Positions 10,318 through 22,640 of a stretch of 64,000 bases of DNA are shown piece after piece. The stretch covers positions 47,533,414 to 47,597,413 of the forward strand of contig CM057230.1 in the NCBI GenBank assembly GCA_029891385.1, read 5' to 3'. A model generated the notes under the pieces. It did no database searches. It was not told where the DNA came from and saw only the letters and a program-made list of their open reading frames with translations. Each line of letters begins with the position of its first letter. Positions within the stretch are counted from its first letter, which is position 1. Both the position numbers and the translations under genes were made by a program. Source of the DNA: Erythroxylum novogranatense (lineage: Eukaryota > Streptophyta > Magnoliopsida > Malpighiales > Erythroxylaceae).

Positions 10318-12236
10318 TGTAGGAAAATCCCGGGAGGTACATCACATGTACCGGCAGCGGAAAACAAAAATTTTTGTTCCCGGGACTTTCCGAATCCTGT
10401 GATCCCAGATCCGTATGAAGACATCAACCTAAATAGCCAAAGAGACTATCTCTAAAGGTGATCCACGCAGAGATCGAAAATCTAACCGGATCAAACCCTT
10501 TGACCGGGAATAGCTAGAACAGATTAAAGACCGCTAGACCCTACCTCTCGTCTCGGAGAGCTTGGATGAAACGTTGGACCTTGTCTTGGAGAAGAAGAGA
10601 AATCAATGGTTGAAGAAGAAGAAGCCTTGAAATCACCATTCCAACTTTCCTTAACACTTAAGGAAAAATTCTTTCTTCTTTCTCCATGGAGCAACCGTCG
10701 ACTCCTCCATCTCATAAGCCTTCTTTTATGTCTCTTTAACTCTTTTAAAAGATTCCATAAGCTTATGCCAAGTGTAAGCTTAATAGCCACTCATTTCATA
10801 AAGTAAACTTTGAAAAGTCAATGGCTATCTCTTCCTTTCCAATTCCAACGTACATGCCTTATAAAATTCATAATTAATTAATTAATTAATTTAATTAATT
10901 AATTAGAATATAATTGCTAAGGTCCAGCCAACTGGGTCTGGCCCTACTAAGGCCATCGCCCCGATCTTTGAAACAACTCCTAAACCTTTCTTAGCAATAT
11001 TGATGTCGTGATCTCATCGGGACATATCCCAATCCCATTGGGATCCATTTAATCTAATGTTTCCATAATTGGAACTCACCAATTACTATTTTACGATTCT
11101 CTGAATCACTCTTATCGTGTGACCCTTTAGGCTCCGGTTATGTTGGCCACTTAGATTAACAATTAATCTGAGCAAGTCATGAGCGGTATCTAGCAACACA
11201 TCACGACCCCTAATTGACCGGAAAGTAATCGGTTTGATGTATTCATCACGAACCGATCACGAACCCTTCCATGACAATTACCGTGCAATTCGTCCTTTCA
11301 CCATCCTATACCCCACTTGGTTATGAGTATGGTCAAAGTGTCAACTCTCACTAGACCGAGTCTAGCCAAGTGATATCGCTTCTTGTCACGGGACTCATTA
11401 TTTTATATGTCAATGAAGACACTCTTCATGACATACATGCCGCCACCTTAGTAATGATCCCGACAAGAGGCCATGGGTATCTCTTCGCTAATCCGTAGTG
11501 GTGAATCCTTTATTGGCTACTCAATTATCTTCAATACCTCAAGCTGTACCCAAGCACCACCCTATGAGTTACCTCTCGAAGGCAACAAGGAATGGAGTCA
11601 AAGCACGTGATCAAGATTCAAGATATCCTCGAGTACCTCAAGTCTAAGGATACTTGCACCATTGCTATGATGAGATTATCACCGACACTTAGATAAGGTA
11701 TCCATGTGATGATCTCATGGCAGTCATCCAATGAACTTACTACCGCTAGTAAGCATCCACATGTCAATTCTAAATATCTCATATTTACAGCTTCGAGATC
11801 CACCGCTGATCCAATCAAGGAATATGACATGTGTTAGTCTATCCGGATTAATGATGTCCAGTCTCATTAATCCTATGACTAGGAGAATTTAGATATCGAC
11901 ATAATTGCACATGATAGGAATCTCGTAGTATGATCACATCATAATTTCCTTCATGCTATGTCATATATCATGGACTTCATTAATTCGATTAAAGATCCAA
12001 TCAATTCATAAACAATGTTTATGAATATCAAATTAATGAATAAAGCCTTTTCTTTATTTATTCATAAAGTCTGCTCACGACTTTGAATAAAACGCGCTAA
12101 AGGGGATTGCCTTTAGGGCACAAATGAACAGTACCGTCCTTGAATAAGTCGACTTATCGAATGAACAAGTCGACTTATCGATACCGAACATGTGTAAGTC
12201 GACTTACACATGGTACAAGTCGACTTATCACTAACA
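10318..12236 (-). repeat. 3' LTR of the copia element
   Basis: 1919 bp, TG...CA ended, nearly identical to 18006-19937. It contains an alternating AATT stretch (about 10872-10905) and, at its U3 tip, four AAGTCGACTT palindromes. Most differences from the partner LTR are one- or two-base deletions and substitutions. Confidence 0.93.
12146..12226. repeat. Four AAGTCGACTT palindromes at the LTR tip
   Basis: Copies at 12146-12155, 12167-12176, 12196-12205 and 12217-12226, spaced 21, 29 and 21 bases. The third is the centre of a perfect 24-base palindrome (12189-12212). The partner LTR keeps three; its first copy has decayed to AAGTTGACTT (about 19847). They lie within the first ~95 bases of U3 on the minus strand. 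Confidence 0.9.
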
Positions 12237-12248
12237 AATCTCCCACTT
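12237..12248 (-). promoter_or_regulatory. Polypurine tract of the copia element
   Basis: Minus strand reads AAGTGGGAGATT directly before the 3' LTR start TGTTAG. This is the usual second-strand priming tract of copia elements. Confidence 0.8.
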
Positions 12249-12299
12249 GACCTAAAGTCAATCGCCTTAGTATCTAATACCATAAGCGAGTCCATGAGA

Positions 12300-13400
12300 A
12301 TCATAATTCTCCTGTGACAATGACTTTGTCAACGAAACAGCAACACTTTGCTCTGTGGGAATTCTCTCTATTAGGATATCATCTCGACTAATGTTCTCCC
12401 GAATTGGCGAAGTACCAGTTCGGATCGTCGATAAGACCTTGGTTCCTTTGCTGCAAGACTAGCCCCATTGTATCACAATACAATCCTATGGGCCCATCAC
12501 AGTAGGGACCAGATCAAGTTCAAGAATGAACTTCTTGTTCCAAACCGCTTCCTTCACGCATCTCACGCAAAGAATGTACTCTGCCTCGGTTGATGAATCG
12601 CCAGTCCTCTCTTGTTTGGAACTTTTCCAATCTGACCGCCACGCTTATTCAAAGTGAATGTATATAACCTGATTGTGATTCGTAATCATCCTTATCGATT
12701 AAATACTAGCATCCTAATGCCCGCCACTGGGGATTTCCATCTCCATAGATTAAGAAAACATCCTTAAGGCTTCGCAAGTACTTGAGGATATTCTTGACAG
12801 CCACCCAGTGACCCTCACCAGGATCCGATTGGTATCTTCTCGTAACACTTAGAGCATACGATACATCGGGCCTCGTACATAGCATTGTTCCATGTTAAAC
12901 CTCTTTAGCATCTCATCTATGTACGATGATTGTGAAAGACCAAGCAACCTTTTGATTTATCTCTATAAATCTATATCCCAAGGATATAAGTTGCTTCACC
13001 AAGGTCTTTCATCGCAAATTGATTGGACAACCAAATTTTAACTGATTGCAGCATAGAGACATCGTTTCCTAGTAACAGTATGTCATCTACATACAACACA
13101 AGGAATACGATTGCAGTCCCATTAACCTTCTTATACACACAATGATCATCCGGATTTTGTGAGAAATCAAACTCTTTGAGTACCTCATCAAAACAGATAT
13201 TCGAACTCCTGGATGCTTGCTTCAATCCAAACATGGATTTCTGAAGCTTGCATACCTTTTCGCCATCGATGGAAGTGAAGCCCTCAGTCGTGTCATACAC
13301 ATCCTGCAGATTTCCTCTCGGAAAGTCGTCTTCACATCCATTTGCCATATCTCATAATCATAATGAGTGGCAATGGCTAGAGTATCCTAATGGATTTAAG
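12300..13400 (-). pseudogene. Broken copia reverse transcriptase and RNase H
   Basis: The longest open part (13348-12971) keeps copia reverse transcriptase landmarks: LQKSMFGLKQASR, then a DHCVYKK segment, then VLYVDDILLLGND with the catalytic YVDD intact, then a KDLGEATYILGI segment. Past a frameshift, the connection and RNase H part can be followed in fragments (SVTRRYQSDPGEGHW near 12850). The region is interrupted by several frameshifts and stops and cannot give a working enzyme. It lies directly before the polypurine tract, the normal end of a copia polyprotein. Confidence 0.85.
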
Positions 13401-13734
13401 CATTGCTACGGGTCAAGGTTTTGTCATAGTCAACTCTTTGTCCGTGATTTAAATCCTTTAACCGAAGCATTGCTTTATAGGTAATCAAATTACCATCCAT
13501 GTTGGTTTTCTTCTAAAACTCCTTTGCACCCTCGTGGGTTTTATCCTTCGTGTAACAACCAAAGTCCATACTTGGTTTTCATACATGGAATCCATTTGAT
13601 TTCATGGCATAAAGCCATGTTCCGACTCAACCTTTCGTAACTCGTTCATAGGTAGTAGGCGCATCATCTCATATGAGCAATACGCCATTCTGCTCACTTA
13701 CAAGAAATTCATATCTCTAGAACAAAGGCATATC

Positions 13735-14620
13735 CTACTTAACCTCTGAAATAAATTGTGTAGTAGAAGGTTGAACTGTTACCTCATCTATATGAGTTAC
13801 GCTTTGATTCAGCGGTTGATCTATGTTTGTTCGAGCATCTTGAACTTCTCCAAGTTCAACTTTGCTCCCATTGTCCTCTTGTAAAAGAAACTCTTTCTTT
13901 AAGAAAACGGCATGCTTGGAAACAAACAACTTTTGTTCCTCAAAGAGGTAGAATTGATATTCCACGAACAAACACTTATCGATTTTGCATCGCTAATCTG
14001 ACCGTGTCCGCTTCACATAAGGTGACAACCCCAAACTTTCAAATGAGAAAGATAGGGCTTTCAGCTAGTCCATATCGATATGGAGTAACCACAATCGCTT
14101 TAATGGAACTCTGCTTAGCAAGTAAACAATTGTCTTGAAAGATATTCCCAAAACTGCAAAACCTATCATCAATTGCACCAAGTCTAACAAGGTTCGATTT
14201 CTCCTTTCAGCCACACCATTGTGCTGCGGCGTGTAAGGTGGAGTATACTGAGATAAAATCCCAATTTCTCTGAGATAATCAAAAACTGTTGGTGTAAGCA
14301 TTTTCCACCACGATCGATCGTAATGTATTCATACTTTTACCAAGTTAGTTTTCTACTTCATTTCAATTATTTGAACTATTCAAATGCTTGATTTGTATCT
14401 CATCGACATCAGATACCTATATCGTGAATAATCACCGATAAAAGTAATGAAGTAAAACAACCACTTCGCATGGATGGACATCGGACCACATACATCCGAA
14501 TGTATTTGGTCTAATATTCCATTCACTGCTCACCCTTTCCTTAAAGGATAACTTAGTCATCTTGCCTAATAAACAAGATTCGCATGTGTCATATGATTCA
14601 TAATCAAATGACCTAAACAT
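13735..14620 (-). pseudogene. Broken copia GAG-pre-integrase and integrase
   Basis: 14620-14432 carries the CESCLLGKMTK motif typical of the zinc-binding pre-integrase segment, followed by a degenerate start of the core. 14301-14065 holds the end of the core with YTPPYTPQHNGVAERRNRTLLD, including the conserved glutamate of the D,D-35-E triad; the two catalytic aspartates were not found intact. 13971-13735 is the acidic linker to reverse transcriptase, containing LFEEQKLFVSKHAVFLKKEFL. Frames change between these pieces, so this is a pseudogene. Confidence 0.85.
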
Positions 14621-14899
14621 CCACTCTTATGGAGCTTAGCGATGCGTGTCTCATTTATATGGCCAAGTTCGACAATGCCATAAGTAAGTTGATTTTAAAT
14701 TATCTCAATTATGCCTTTTCGTCATTGACATTCAGAATCGGATATGACATATCTAATATGTCAATTCAATCGCATAATGTACCAAAGAGCTTAGAGCCTT
14801 CCATTCAACTAATAGAACAACCATTGCTACTAAAAGTCCAATGGAAACCAGCTCTAATTAAACATAAAACATACAATATGTTCTTTGTTTAAAACAGGT

Positions 14900-15900
14900 A
14901 CAAAATGTTAATCATCCAATTTGAATATAAGCCCACTAGGAGTAACAAGACATAAGTGTCTCACGGCTAATGTAGCAACTCTTGCTCCATTACCTACACA
15001 AAGGTCTAGTTCTCCTTGAATGAGCTTTCATCGTCCCCGAGGCCCGCATATCATTTCATATGTATGAGCCACAACCGGTATCAAATACGGATATGTTTGG
15101 ATCAGGAATAGTATTAACCTCAATGACAAACATATTTGAAGAAGTAGAGGCATCTGATGCCTTCTTCTGCTTCAGGAATTCCAGATAGATTTTACAGTTT
15201 CGCCTCTAGTGGCTAGACTTACCACAATGAAAGCAAAATCCTTTTGGGGCAGAATCTTTGGTTTTTCCTTGATGGCACTTCCATTTGGTTTCTTGGCCTT
15301 TTTCTTCTTTGAACTAGTAGAAGAAGCATCCACCATTACCACTTGCTTGCTATCCTTCGATAGCACCTTTCACTTTGTCTCGAAAGCAGATTGATCACCA
15401 GAATTGTTGTGGATATTTGGTTTATCCGATAGTTTATCACAAACTGTGAATAACCATCAGACAATCCAACTAGAATTAAGTCTCTACTTAACTCATAATC
15501 CATTACAAATCCTAAGACAGCCAATCTCTCAATATAGCCATTCATCTTCAGGGCATACTGCACAGCAGATATCCCTGGAGCCATCTTTGTGGTGAAGAGA
15601 AGCCTTGAGGTCTCGAACCTTTCAGACCGAGCTTACTCATCAAACAGCTCCCTAAGATGAAATACTATAGAGTGAGCATCCATGGACTCGTGCTGCTCTA
15701 GCAGCTCTAGTGACATCGAGGCAAGTAGCCATGTCCCATCGCCCTTAGATGCTTATAATATGCTTCGATCCTTATCGGAAGCATCGACAAAGAGTGCAAT
15801 TGGAAGTGGAACATCTAGGAAGTATCCGAGTTCCTCAGATCTAAGAACAATTCTCAGATTCCTCAGCCAATCAAGAAAATTCGGTCCAGAATAGAGAGCG
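14900..15900 (-). pseudogene. Broken copia gag and protease
   Basis: 15584-15336 keeps the gag capsid segment (LKMNGYIERLAVLGFVMDYELS). After a frameshift comes a lysine-rich stretch and a CX2C-type zinc knuckle near 15230-15210. Near 15090-15060 an aspartic protease motif of the DTGCGSHIC type can be read in another frame. The pieces are out of frame with one another. Confidence 0.75.
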
Positions 15901-16103
15901 AAAATTCACATCGAAAACTTCTTCAATCAACCTAAGCGATAGAGAGAAGGAATGATAGGATAGAAATGCCTGCATGATCATAAGGACTTGCATGACATGC
16001 ATATGGCTCCCACTAGTTTCCTAGAATCCATAACCCTCTTTACGAATCCAGAGAAACAATGTGACATAATGTCCTAGTGGGTCGATATCCGACATTGCTA
16101 CGA

Positions 16104-16500
16104 GTGACCTTGGGTTTGCCCAACAAGCCACAACTTAGGTCAATCGGTAGGTATCGGTCATACCAATTGCATCATCGATAACCGACTTTGAGAATGACCT
16201 TGGGTTTGCCCAACAAGCCACCTTAAGTCTCGGGAGGTATCAGATATACCAATTACATCTTAGACACAACTATCGTTCAGTGCTATCAACTTGTTGACGT
16301 GTGCACTTCATTGGGTTATCAACTCCTTGATGCGTACATCCCGATGTACACTACCCAACTTCGCCTCATCCACGTTGACCTTGAGTTTGCTCAACAAACC
16401 AACGCTTCGGTGAAAACCGACCCATTAATCGAAAAATCTTATTTTCATGGTTCGAACATATCCGTATAGAGTGAGCTTGAGTTTGCCCAACAACCCAAAT
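16104..16500. repeat. Degenerate repeats around TTGGGTTTGCCCAACAA in the leader
   Basis: The motif GACCTTGGGTTTGCCCAACAA occurs near 16105 and 16195 with similar flanks (GGTATCGGTCATACCAATT / GGTATCAGATATACCAATT). Diverged copies lie near 16378 (CTTGAGTTTGCTCAACAA) and 16468 (CTTGAGTTTGCCCAACAA). Each motif is itself an imperfect inverted repeat (TTGGG...CCCAA). Located upstream of gag in the copia element. Confidence 0.75.
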
Positions 16501-16691
16501 TTCTATAAGAACTCGGTTCTTACCATATTAATGGAAGGCGTTAGTTTTCATATATCGAGGAGGGATTTCGGGTCTCATCTATTCCAAGCTGAAGGATTAT
16601 AGTCGCCAGGACTATATGGAATGATTTAGGTTTCATCAATCCAATTGAATCAATCCTTATAATCATCCATCATCTAACCTATGCATGCCAC

Positions 16692-16897
16692 AAGTCGACT
16701 TTCATCAAATGCAAGTCGACTTATGCTTCTGCCCACACACAAGTCGACTTATGTCATCTTCCCATGAACAAGTCGACTTACAAGATACTACAAGTCGACT
16801 TATACTGAGATCTTGAACAAGTCGACTTATTCTATCACAAGTCGACTTATCCAAAAAAACTTGAACAAGTCGACTTATTTCATATACAAGTCGACTT
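16692..16897. repeat. Nine clustered AAGTCGACTT palindromes
   Basis: Perfect copies of the 10-base palindrome start at 16692, 16713, 16741, 16770, 16792, 16819, 16839, 16867 and 16888. Most sit in the wider context ACAAGTCGACTTAT. Spacing is 20-29 bases, i.e. two to three helical turns. The same palindrome is clustered in the LTR tip. The array is about 1.1 kb downstream of the primer site, in the leader or the very start of gag. Sequence between copies is not conserved, which argues against a simple tandem expansion. Confidence 0.92.
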
Positions 16898-17992
16898 ATC
16901 CAGGGAATTTTGCTAAAATCTCTAATCGGCTAATTCCTCAATCAGTGCAATTCCAATTCACAATACCATCATACCTAGGGTAATATCTGTAAGTTGATGT
17001 ATCAATGAACAATTCATTGAACCATGAAAGCCTTATATGGTCAAACCATATGAAAAGCTTGAAATGAGTCAAAACTCATTAATTTCCAGACAATTTAGGA
17101 ACACCCAAATTATCATCCTAAGCATCTCTAGCTAGCACATACATTATCAAATTTATTTCAGCACATGCCATAAAAATATGACGGTCAAAACAAACAAGAT
17201 AATGCAAGATACTACAGACGCTTAATGTGATCAATTCGCATTCAAAATTCTTGGAAAAGCAACTTCAAGCAATTCAGTTTGGCAATCATACTACATCAAG
17301 ATAACACATTTTAATCACATTAAAATGGTTCAAGGCATTGGAACTGAAAAAGCACACTCAATTAAGCCAAACAAAACAGTCCCAAAAATTTTCACAAAAT
17401 CGTCCGATTCAGACATTGCTCGAAATGATCAATGAAACATTTTCAATAAATCATGAGAAAATTATATAGGTTAAATGTTCAGAACATGCTACATGAATTT
17501 TTCAGGATTTTAGGCCATCAAAACTCAGTCAACCTAAATAACAAAACCGATTCAAAATCTGTGTTCATCAGACAAAGAATTCCCAACAGCATAGAATAAA
17601 TTCGTGAATAAATATCCAATCACCTTGAAATCCAATTTTCATGCTCACAGACATTCACCAACATCTTAGAGACATGTAGGTGAAGGAAAATCAGAAAACC
17701 ATTTTCTAGAATTTATTCTCGATTTTATACTCATGCCTGTTCCAGAATCGTTTCACAAAACAGCATCTCAGAACCTTAGGGATTAATTAGCAAACCTATA
17801 TCAAATCAAATCGATAAATTCTCAAATTTCATAGACATATTCTCTAACATGTTATGAACATTTATGGGCAGAAAATTTCGAAAATACATCTCTATACAGA
17901 AACGAAATTTGGACAGCAAGCATGCATCAACAAAGAAATTCAATTAGGGTTTCGATCTCGCTTAGGTTATAGCTTCATACGGGATACCAAAC

Positions 17993-18004
17993 GCTCTGAT
18001 ACCA
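17993..18004 (-). promoter_or_regulatory. Primer-binding site (initiator Met tRNA type)
   Basis: Minus strand reads TGGTATCAGAGC one base inside the 5' LTR. It is the standard plant LTR-retrotransposon primer site complementary to the 3' end of initiator methionine tRNA. Confidence 0.93.
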
Positions 18005-18005
18005 C

Positions 18006-19937
18006 TGTAGGAAAATCCTGGGAGGTACATCACATGTACCGGCAGCGGAAAACAAAAATTTTTATTCCCGGGACTTTCCCGAATCCCAGGATCCCGGTAT
18101 CCTTATGAAGACATCAACCTAAATAGCCAAAAGAGACTATCTCTAAAGGTGATCCACACAGAGATCAGAAAATCTAACCGGATCAAACCCCTTTGACCCG
18201 GGAATAGCTAGAACAGATTAAAGACTGCTAGACCCTACCTCTGTCCTGGAGAGCTTGGATGAAACGTTGGACCTTGTGCTTGGAGAAGAAGAGAAATCAA
18301 TGGTTGAAGAAGAAGAAGCCTTGAAATCACCATTCCAACTTTCCTTAACACTTAAGGAAAAATTCTTTTCTTCTTTCTCCATGGAGCAACCGTCGACTCC
18401 TCCATCTCATAAGCCTTCTTTTATGTCTCTTTTAACTCTTTTTAAAAGATTCCATAAGCTTATGCCAAGTGTAAGCTTAATAGCCACTCATTTCATAAAG
18501 TAAACTTTGAAAAGTCAATGGCTATCTCTTCCTTTCCAATTCCAACGTACATGCCTTATAAAATTCATAATTAATTAATTAATTAATTTAATTAATTAAT
18601 TAGAATATAATTGCTAAGGTCCAGTCCAACTGAGGTCGGTCCTACTGCCTATCGGCCCCGATCGTCAAAACGACTCCTAAACCTTTCTTAGCAATATTGA
18701 TGTCGCGATCTCATCGGGACATATCCCAATCCCATTGGGATCCATTTAATCCTAATGTTCTCCATAATTGGAACTCACCCAATTACTATTTTACGATTCT
18801 CTGAATCACTCTTATCGTGTGACCCTTTAGGCTCCGGTTATGTTGGCCACTTAGATTAACAATTAATCTGAGCAAGTCATGAGCGGTATCTAGCAACACA
18901 TCACGACCCCCAATTGACCGGAAAGTAATCGGTTTGATGTATTCATCACGAACCGATCACGAACCCTTCCATGAGACAATTACTGTGCAATTCGTCCTTT
19001 CACCATCCTATACCCCACTTGGTTATGAGTATGGTCAAAGTGTCAACTCTCACTAGACCGAGTCTAGCCCAGTGATATCGGTTCTTGTCCGGGACTCATT
19101 ACTTTATATGTCAATGAAGACACTCTTCATGACATACATGCCGCCACCTTAGTAATGATCCCGACAAGAGGCTATGGGTATCTCTTCCGCTAATCCGTAG
19201 TGGTGAATCCTTTATTGGCTACTCAATTATCTTCGAATACCTCAAGTGCACTCCAAGCACCACCCTATGAGTTACCTCTGGAAGGCAACAAGGAATGGAG
19301 TCAAAGCAGGATCAAGATTCAAGATATCCTTGAGTACCTCAAGTCAAGGATACTTGCACCATTGCTATGATGAGATTATCAACGACACTTAGATAAGGTA
19401 TCCATGTGATGATCTCATGGCAGTCATCCAATGAACTTACTACCGCTAGTAAGCATCCACATGTCAATTCTAAATATCTCATATTTACAGCTTCGAGATC
19501 CACCGCTGATCCAATCAAGGAATATGACATGTGCTAGTCTATCCGGATTAATGATGTCGGTCTCATTAATCCTATGACTAGGGAGAATTTAGATACTGAC
19601 ATAATTGCACATGATAGGAATCTCAGTAGTATGATCACATCATAATTTCCTTCATGCTATGTCATATATCATGGACTTCATTAATTCGATTAAAGATCCA
19701 ATCAATTCATAAACAATGTTTATGAATATCAAATTAATGAATAAAGCCTTTTCTTTATTTATTCATAAAGTCTGCTCACGACTTTGAATAAAACGCGCTA
19801 AAGGGGATTGCCTTTAGGGCACAAATGAACAGTACCGTCCTTGAATAAGTTGACTTATCGAATGAACAAGTCGACTTATCGGTACCGAACATGTGTAAGT
19901 CGACTTACACATGGTACAAGTCGACTTATCACTAACA
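18006..19937 (-). repeat. 5' LTR of the copia element
   Basis: 1932 bp, TG...CA ended; partner of 10318-12236. Read on the minus strand it would contain the promoter. The alternating AATT stretch is at about 18567-18602. The decayed palindrome cluster is at 19847-19928. Confidence 0.93.
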
Positions 19938-19942
19938 ATATG

Positions 19943-21290
19943 ATTGTATGTTTTTGTGTTTTTAGTTTTGCTTGAGGACAAGCAAAGGTGTAAATGTGGG
20001 GATGTAAATAGGTGTAGATTATATTATGTTTTCTAGGTGTTTAAGTGTGTTTTGTGTTTTTTTAGATGATTATCATATATATAAGCTTGGAATTGTGTTC
20101 TTATTAATGATTGTATGTGTTCTAAGTGTTTGATTGGTTTAAAGTAAGAATTTGATCTTAATTTTATATTTCAAAATATGTTTGATGTGTTTGTAAACGT
20201 ATAAAAACAGGAAATTGAAGAAAAGATAAAGAATTTAAAGCATGAAACAATGCATGACAAGATCTTATAAATAAAACCAAATCAGAAATTCAATGCACGA
20301 TTGTGATAGATCATTACAAACAACATTCCAATAGATTTTAGATTTTCTAGGTTGTGAGTGTTTTTGTACTTTTAATATTTCAGGGCTATTTTTGGAATTA
20401 AATTAAGTGGAGAAACCCTAAAAAGAACCCTAGAAGCCTAAAAAATTATTTAAGAAAAAAACAAAAAAATGCAGTAGCCACCAAAATCAAAAGTAGATCG
20501 AAAGGAGACATCAAGAGGAGCTTTAAAGAATTCTAGATTTCCAGATCAATACTCAAATGAGTTTTTCTTTCTTTTCCCTTTATTTATTTCTTTGTATTAG
20601 ATGTTTATTTGGATTTTTATGATATTTATCATGATTATGAGTTTCCAAATCCATGTTAAGGATTGTTTATGAATTATTTTGTTGAACTTTCAATACATCT
20701 ATCAACGCTTGTGATAATTATTATGCTTATACTTGGTAATAAATCGAGATAGTGAATCGAGTTACATATGTTAACGTGCATAACGAGAGTTGGTAACTTA
20801 ATAGACCTACAATTATCAAATTAATTAACAATTAAAGAGATATCTTAATTGTGAAATTAATTATCCATAGGATTGCTTCAAATCTAATTGAATAAGTTAT
20901 GAGTGGTTTTGTGAATTGAGAGATTACAACTCTATGATTATCAAATTCAATTAGGGTCAAGTGATTAGATCTTGAGACAGGATAATCAAAACTTTAGGAT
21001 ATCTATGATCAAGTATATATTGAATCGGCAAGATAAAAGGAAAAACAAAACAAGGATAAAATAATTCCTAAGTCTCCAAACTTTGATTAACCTTATTTTT
21101 ATTTGGTAGCTCAATTGTTTAGTTTTATTAATTATTTTAATTTCCATTCAAATAACTCTTTAGTACCTTATACAAAGTTTTATTCAAGTTGTTAGGTATC
21201 TATTAGTCCTTGTGGGAACGATAACTTTTGTACTAAAAGTTACGATCTGCACACTTACGATATTTAAAGTTTATCTTATAAACCTCGTTA
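19943..21290 (+). mobile_element. 3' end and LTR of a gypsy element, cut by the copia insertion
   Basis: The segment GCTTGAGGACAAGCAAAGGT followed by a G-rich tract ATGTGGGGA (19994-20002) and TGTAAATAGG (20003) is the usual end-of-internal-region, polypurine tract and LTR start of Tat/Athila-type gypsy elements. The LTR-like stretch runs to about 21250-21290, where GTCCTTGTGGGAACGATAAC resembles the conserved end of such LTRs. The right edge is approximate and no partner LTR is in the window. Confidence 0.6.
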
Positions 21291-21299
21291 CTAGAGATG

Positions 21300-22245
21300 A
21301 TTGACTATGTGTGTCTAGTAGTTTTTTGAGGGAACTGTTGGTGAGAGATTCACATGAGGGAAGCTTAATGGGACGCTTTGAAATTAAAAAGACTATAGAG
21401 GTCTTAGGTAAACATTTATTTTCTGCATACATGAGGAGAGATGTAAAGAGGGTGGGTCTGAAAAATGTGTTATTTATAAGCAAGAGTGTAACTTTATGAC
21501 TTATATACCCCTTTACCTATCCCTAATAATTTGTGAGTGGATCTTTCTATGAATTTTGTAGATGTGGATAGGTTTTCTAAGATGTTGCATTTCATTACAT
21601 ATCATAAAACCAATGGTACATCATATAGTATTAAATTCTTCTTCAAGAGATTGTCATATTGCTAGAAGTTCCTAGAACCATGGTATTGATTAGAGATGTT
21701 AAGTTTTTGAGCTACTTTTGGAAGAGTTTGTAAGGAAAATTAGAAACTTATTGTTTTCTATGACTTGTGATTCACAAATCAATGATCAAACAAAGGTGGT
21801 TAATAGGACTCTAGGAGCATTATTGCATGCTATTATTGGTAAGAATATTATAACTTGAAAAAGGTCATCGTCTTTGATTAAGTTTGCTTATAATGTGACT
21901 ATATAGGTTTTATGCCCTTTGAGATTGTTTATGGATTGAATCCATGTCGCTTTTAGATCTTGTCCATATTCCTTTACATAAAACGAGTAGTTTAGATGGT
22001 AAAAAAAATTAAGCTAATGAAAAAGTTTTATGAGAAGGCAATGCTGAATATAAAGAAAAGAATTTGTCAATACATTAAGCAATCTAACAAGGGGAAGAGG
22101 GAAATAATATTTGAATCTAGAGATTAGGTTTGGGTTTACTTGTGAAAAGAGAAGCTTCTAAGTAAACAAAAACCTAATTTATAGCTAAAAGGAGATATAT
22201 CCTTTTTTTTCAATTTGAGAACAAATCTTTTTTAAGAAAGGGGAA
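21300..22245 (+). pseudogene. Dead Ty3-gypsy integrase
   Basis: 21311-21499 reads LLVRDSHEGSLMGRFEIKKT and KHLFSAYMRRDVKRV, the zinc-binding (HHCC) start of a gypsy integrase with the cysteines lost. Degraded core pieces follow: a MWIGFL...HFI region near 21560-21600, QINDQTKVVNRTLGALLHAI near 21780-21835, and the C-terminal KQSNKGKREIIFE near 22080-22110. Many stops and frameshifts are present. It is not obviously part of the LTR to its left. No LTR of its own was recognised. Confidence 0.7.
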
Positions 22246-22496
22246 ATGATAGGAATAAAGTATCTGGTACTTGAACAACAAAATTTTCTAGAAACCCTTT
22301 GAGGACCATTGACATGAAATATCATACAGAAGGTCAAAAAAGTTCTTAATGAATTAATAGTGGATCTCTACATAATAAGTGAGACTTTCCTAGTCCAAAA
22401 GGATGAAGTTACACATATAATAATGATCCAAATGAAGGAGCAAACTAAATAATTTCAATTACAAAATGTAAATGACACTAGAGTAAGAGGACAATC

Positions 22497-22640
22497 AGCA
22501 CTGAGCTTTCACTAATTGTTGGTTTTAAGAAATAGATTGTAACCAATGTCGGAGTCAGACTTGTGGCACTGGGCTTGCCCTGATTGTTAATATTAAGAAA
22601 TGGATTGTAACATATGTTAGAGTCATACTTGTGACTAGCA
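22497..22640. repeat. Tandem pair of ~75-bp units
   Basis: Two adjacent units each read GCACTGGGCTT-like, CTRATTGTT, TTAAGAAATRGATTGTAAC, then GGAGTCAGACTTGTG-like. They are diverged by roughly a fifth. Confidence 0.6.

Larger units (their letters stand above)
10318..19937 (-). mobile_element. Complete-length Ty1-copia element with ATATG target duplication
   Basis: Two ~1.92-kb LTRs (10318-12236 and 18006-19937) begin TGTAGGAAAATCC and end CACTAACA. They are flanked by ATATG at 10313-10317 and at 19938-19942. The element reads on the minus strand: the primer site TGGTATCAGAGC lies just inside the right LTR (18004-17993) and the polypurine tract just inside the left LTR. Domain order from right to left is leader, gag, protease, integrase, reverse transcriptase, RNase H, which is Ty1-copia order. 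Every coding domain is broken by frameshifts and stops, so the element is not autonomous, although its LTRs are still very alike. It is inserted in the 3' part of an older gypsy element (19943 onward). Confidence 0.93.

Noticed and set aside
16692..16897. CRISPR-like array (short repeats with unlike spacers)
   Set aside because: The repeat is a 10-base palindrome with 10-19 base spacers inside a plant copia element; no cas genes and wrong size for CRISPR.
17993..18005. tRNA gene fragment
   Set aside because: The 12-base match is a retrotransposon primer site, not a tRNA gene; no tRNA genes were found in the window.
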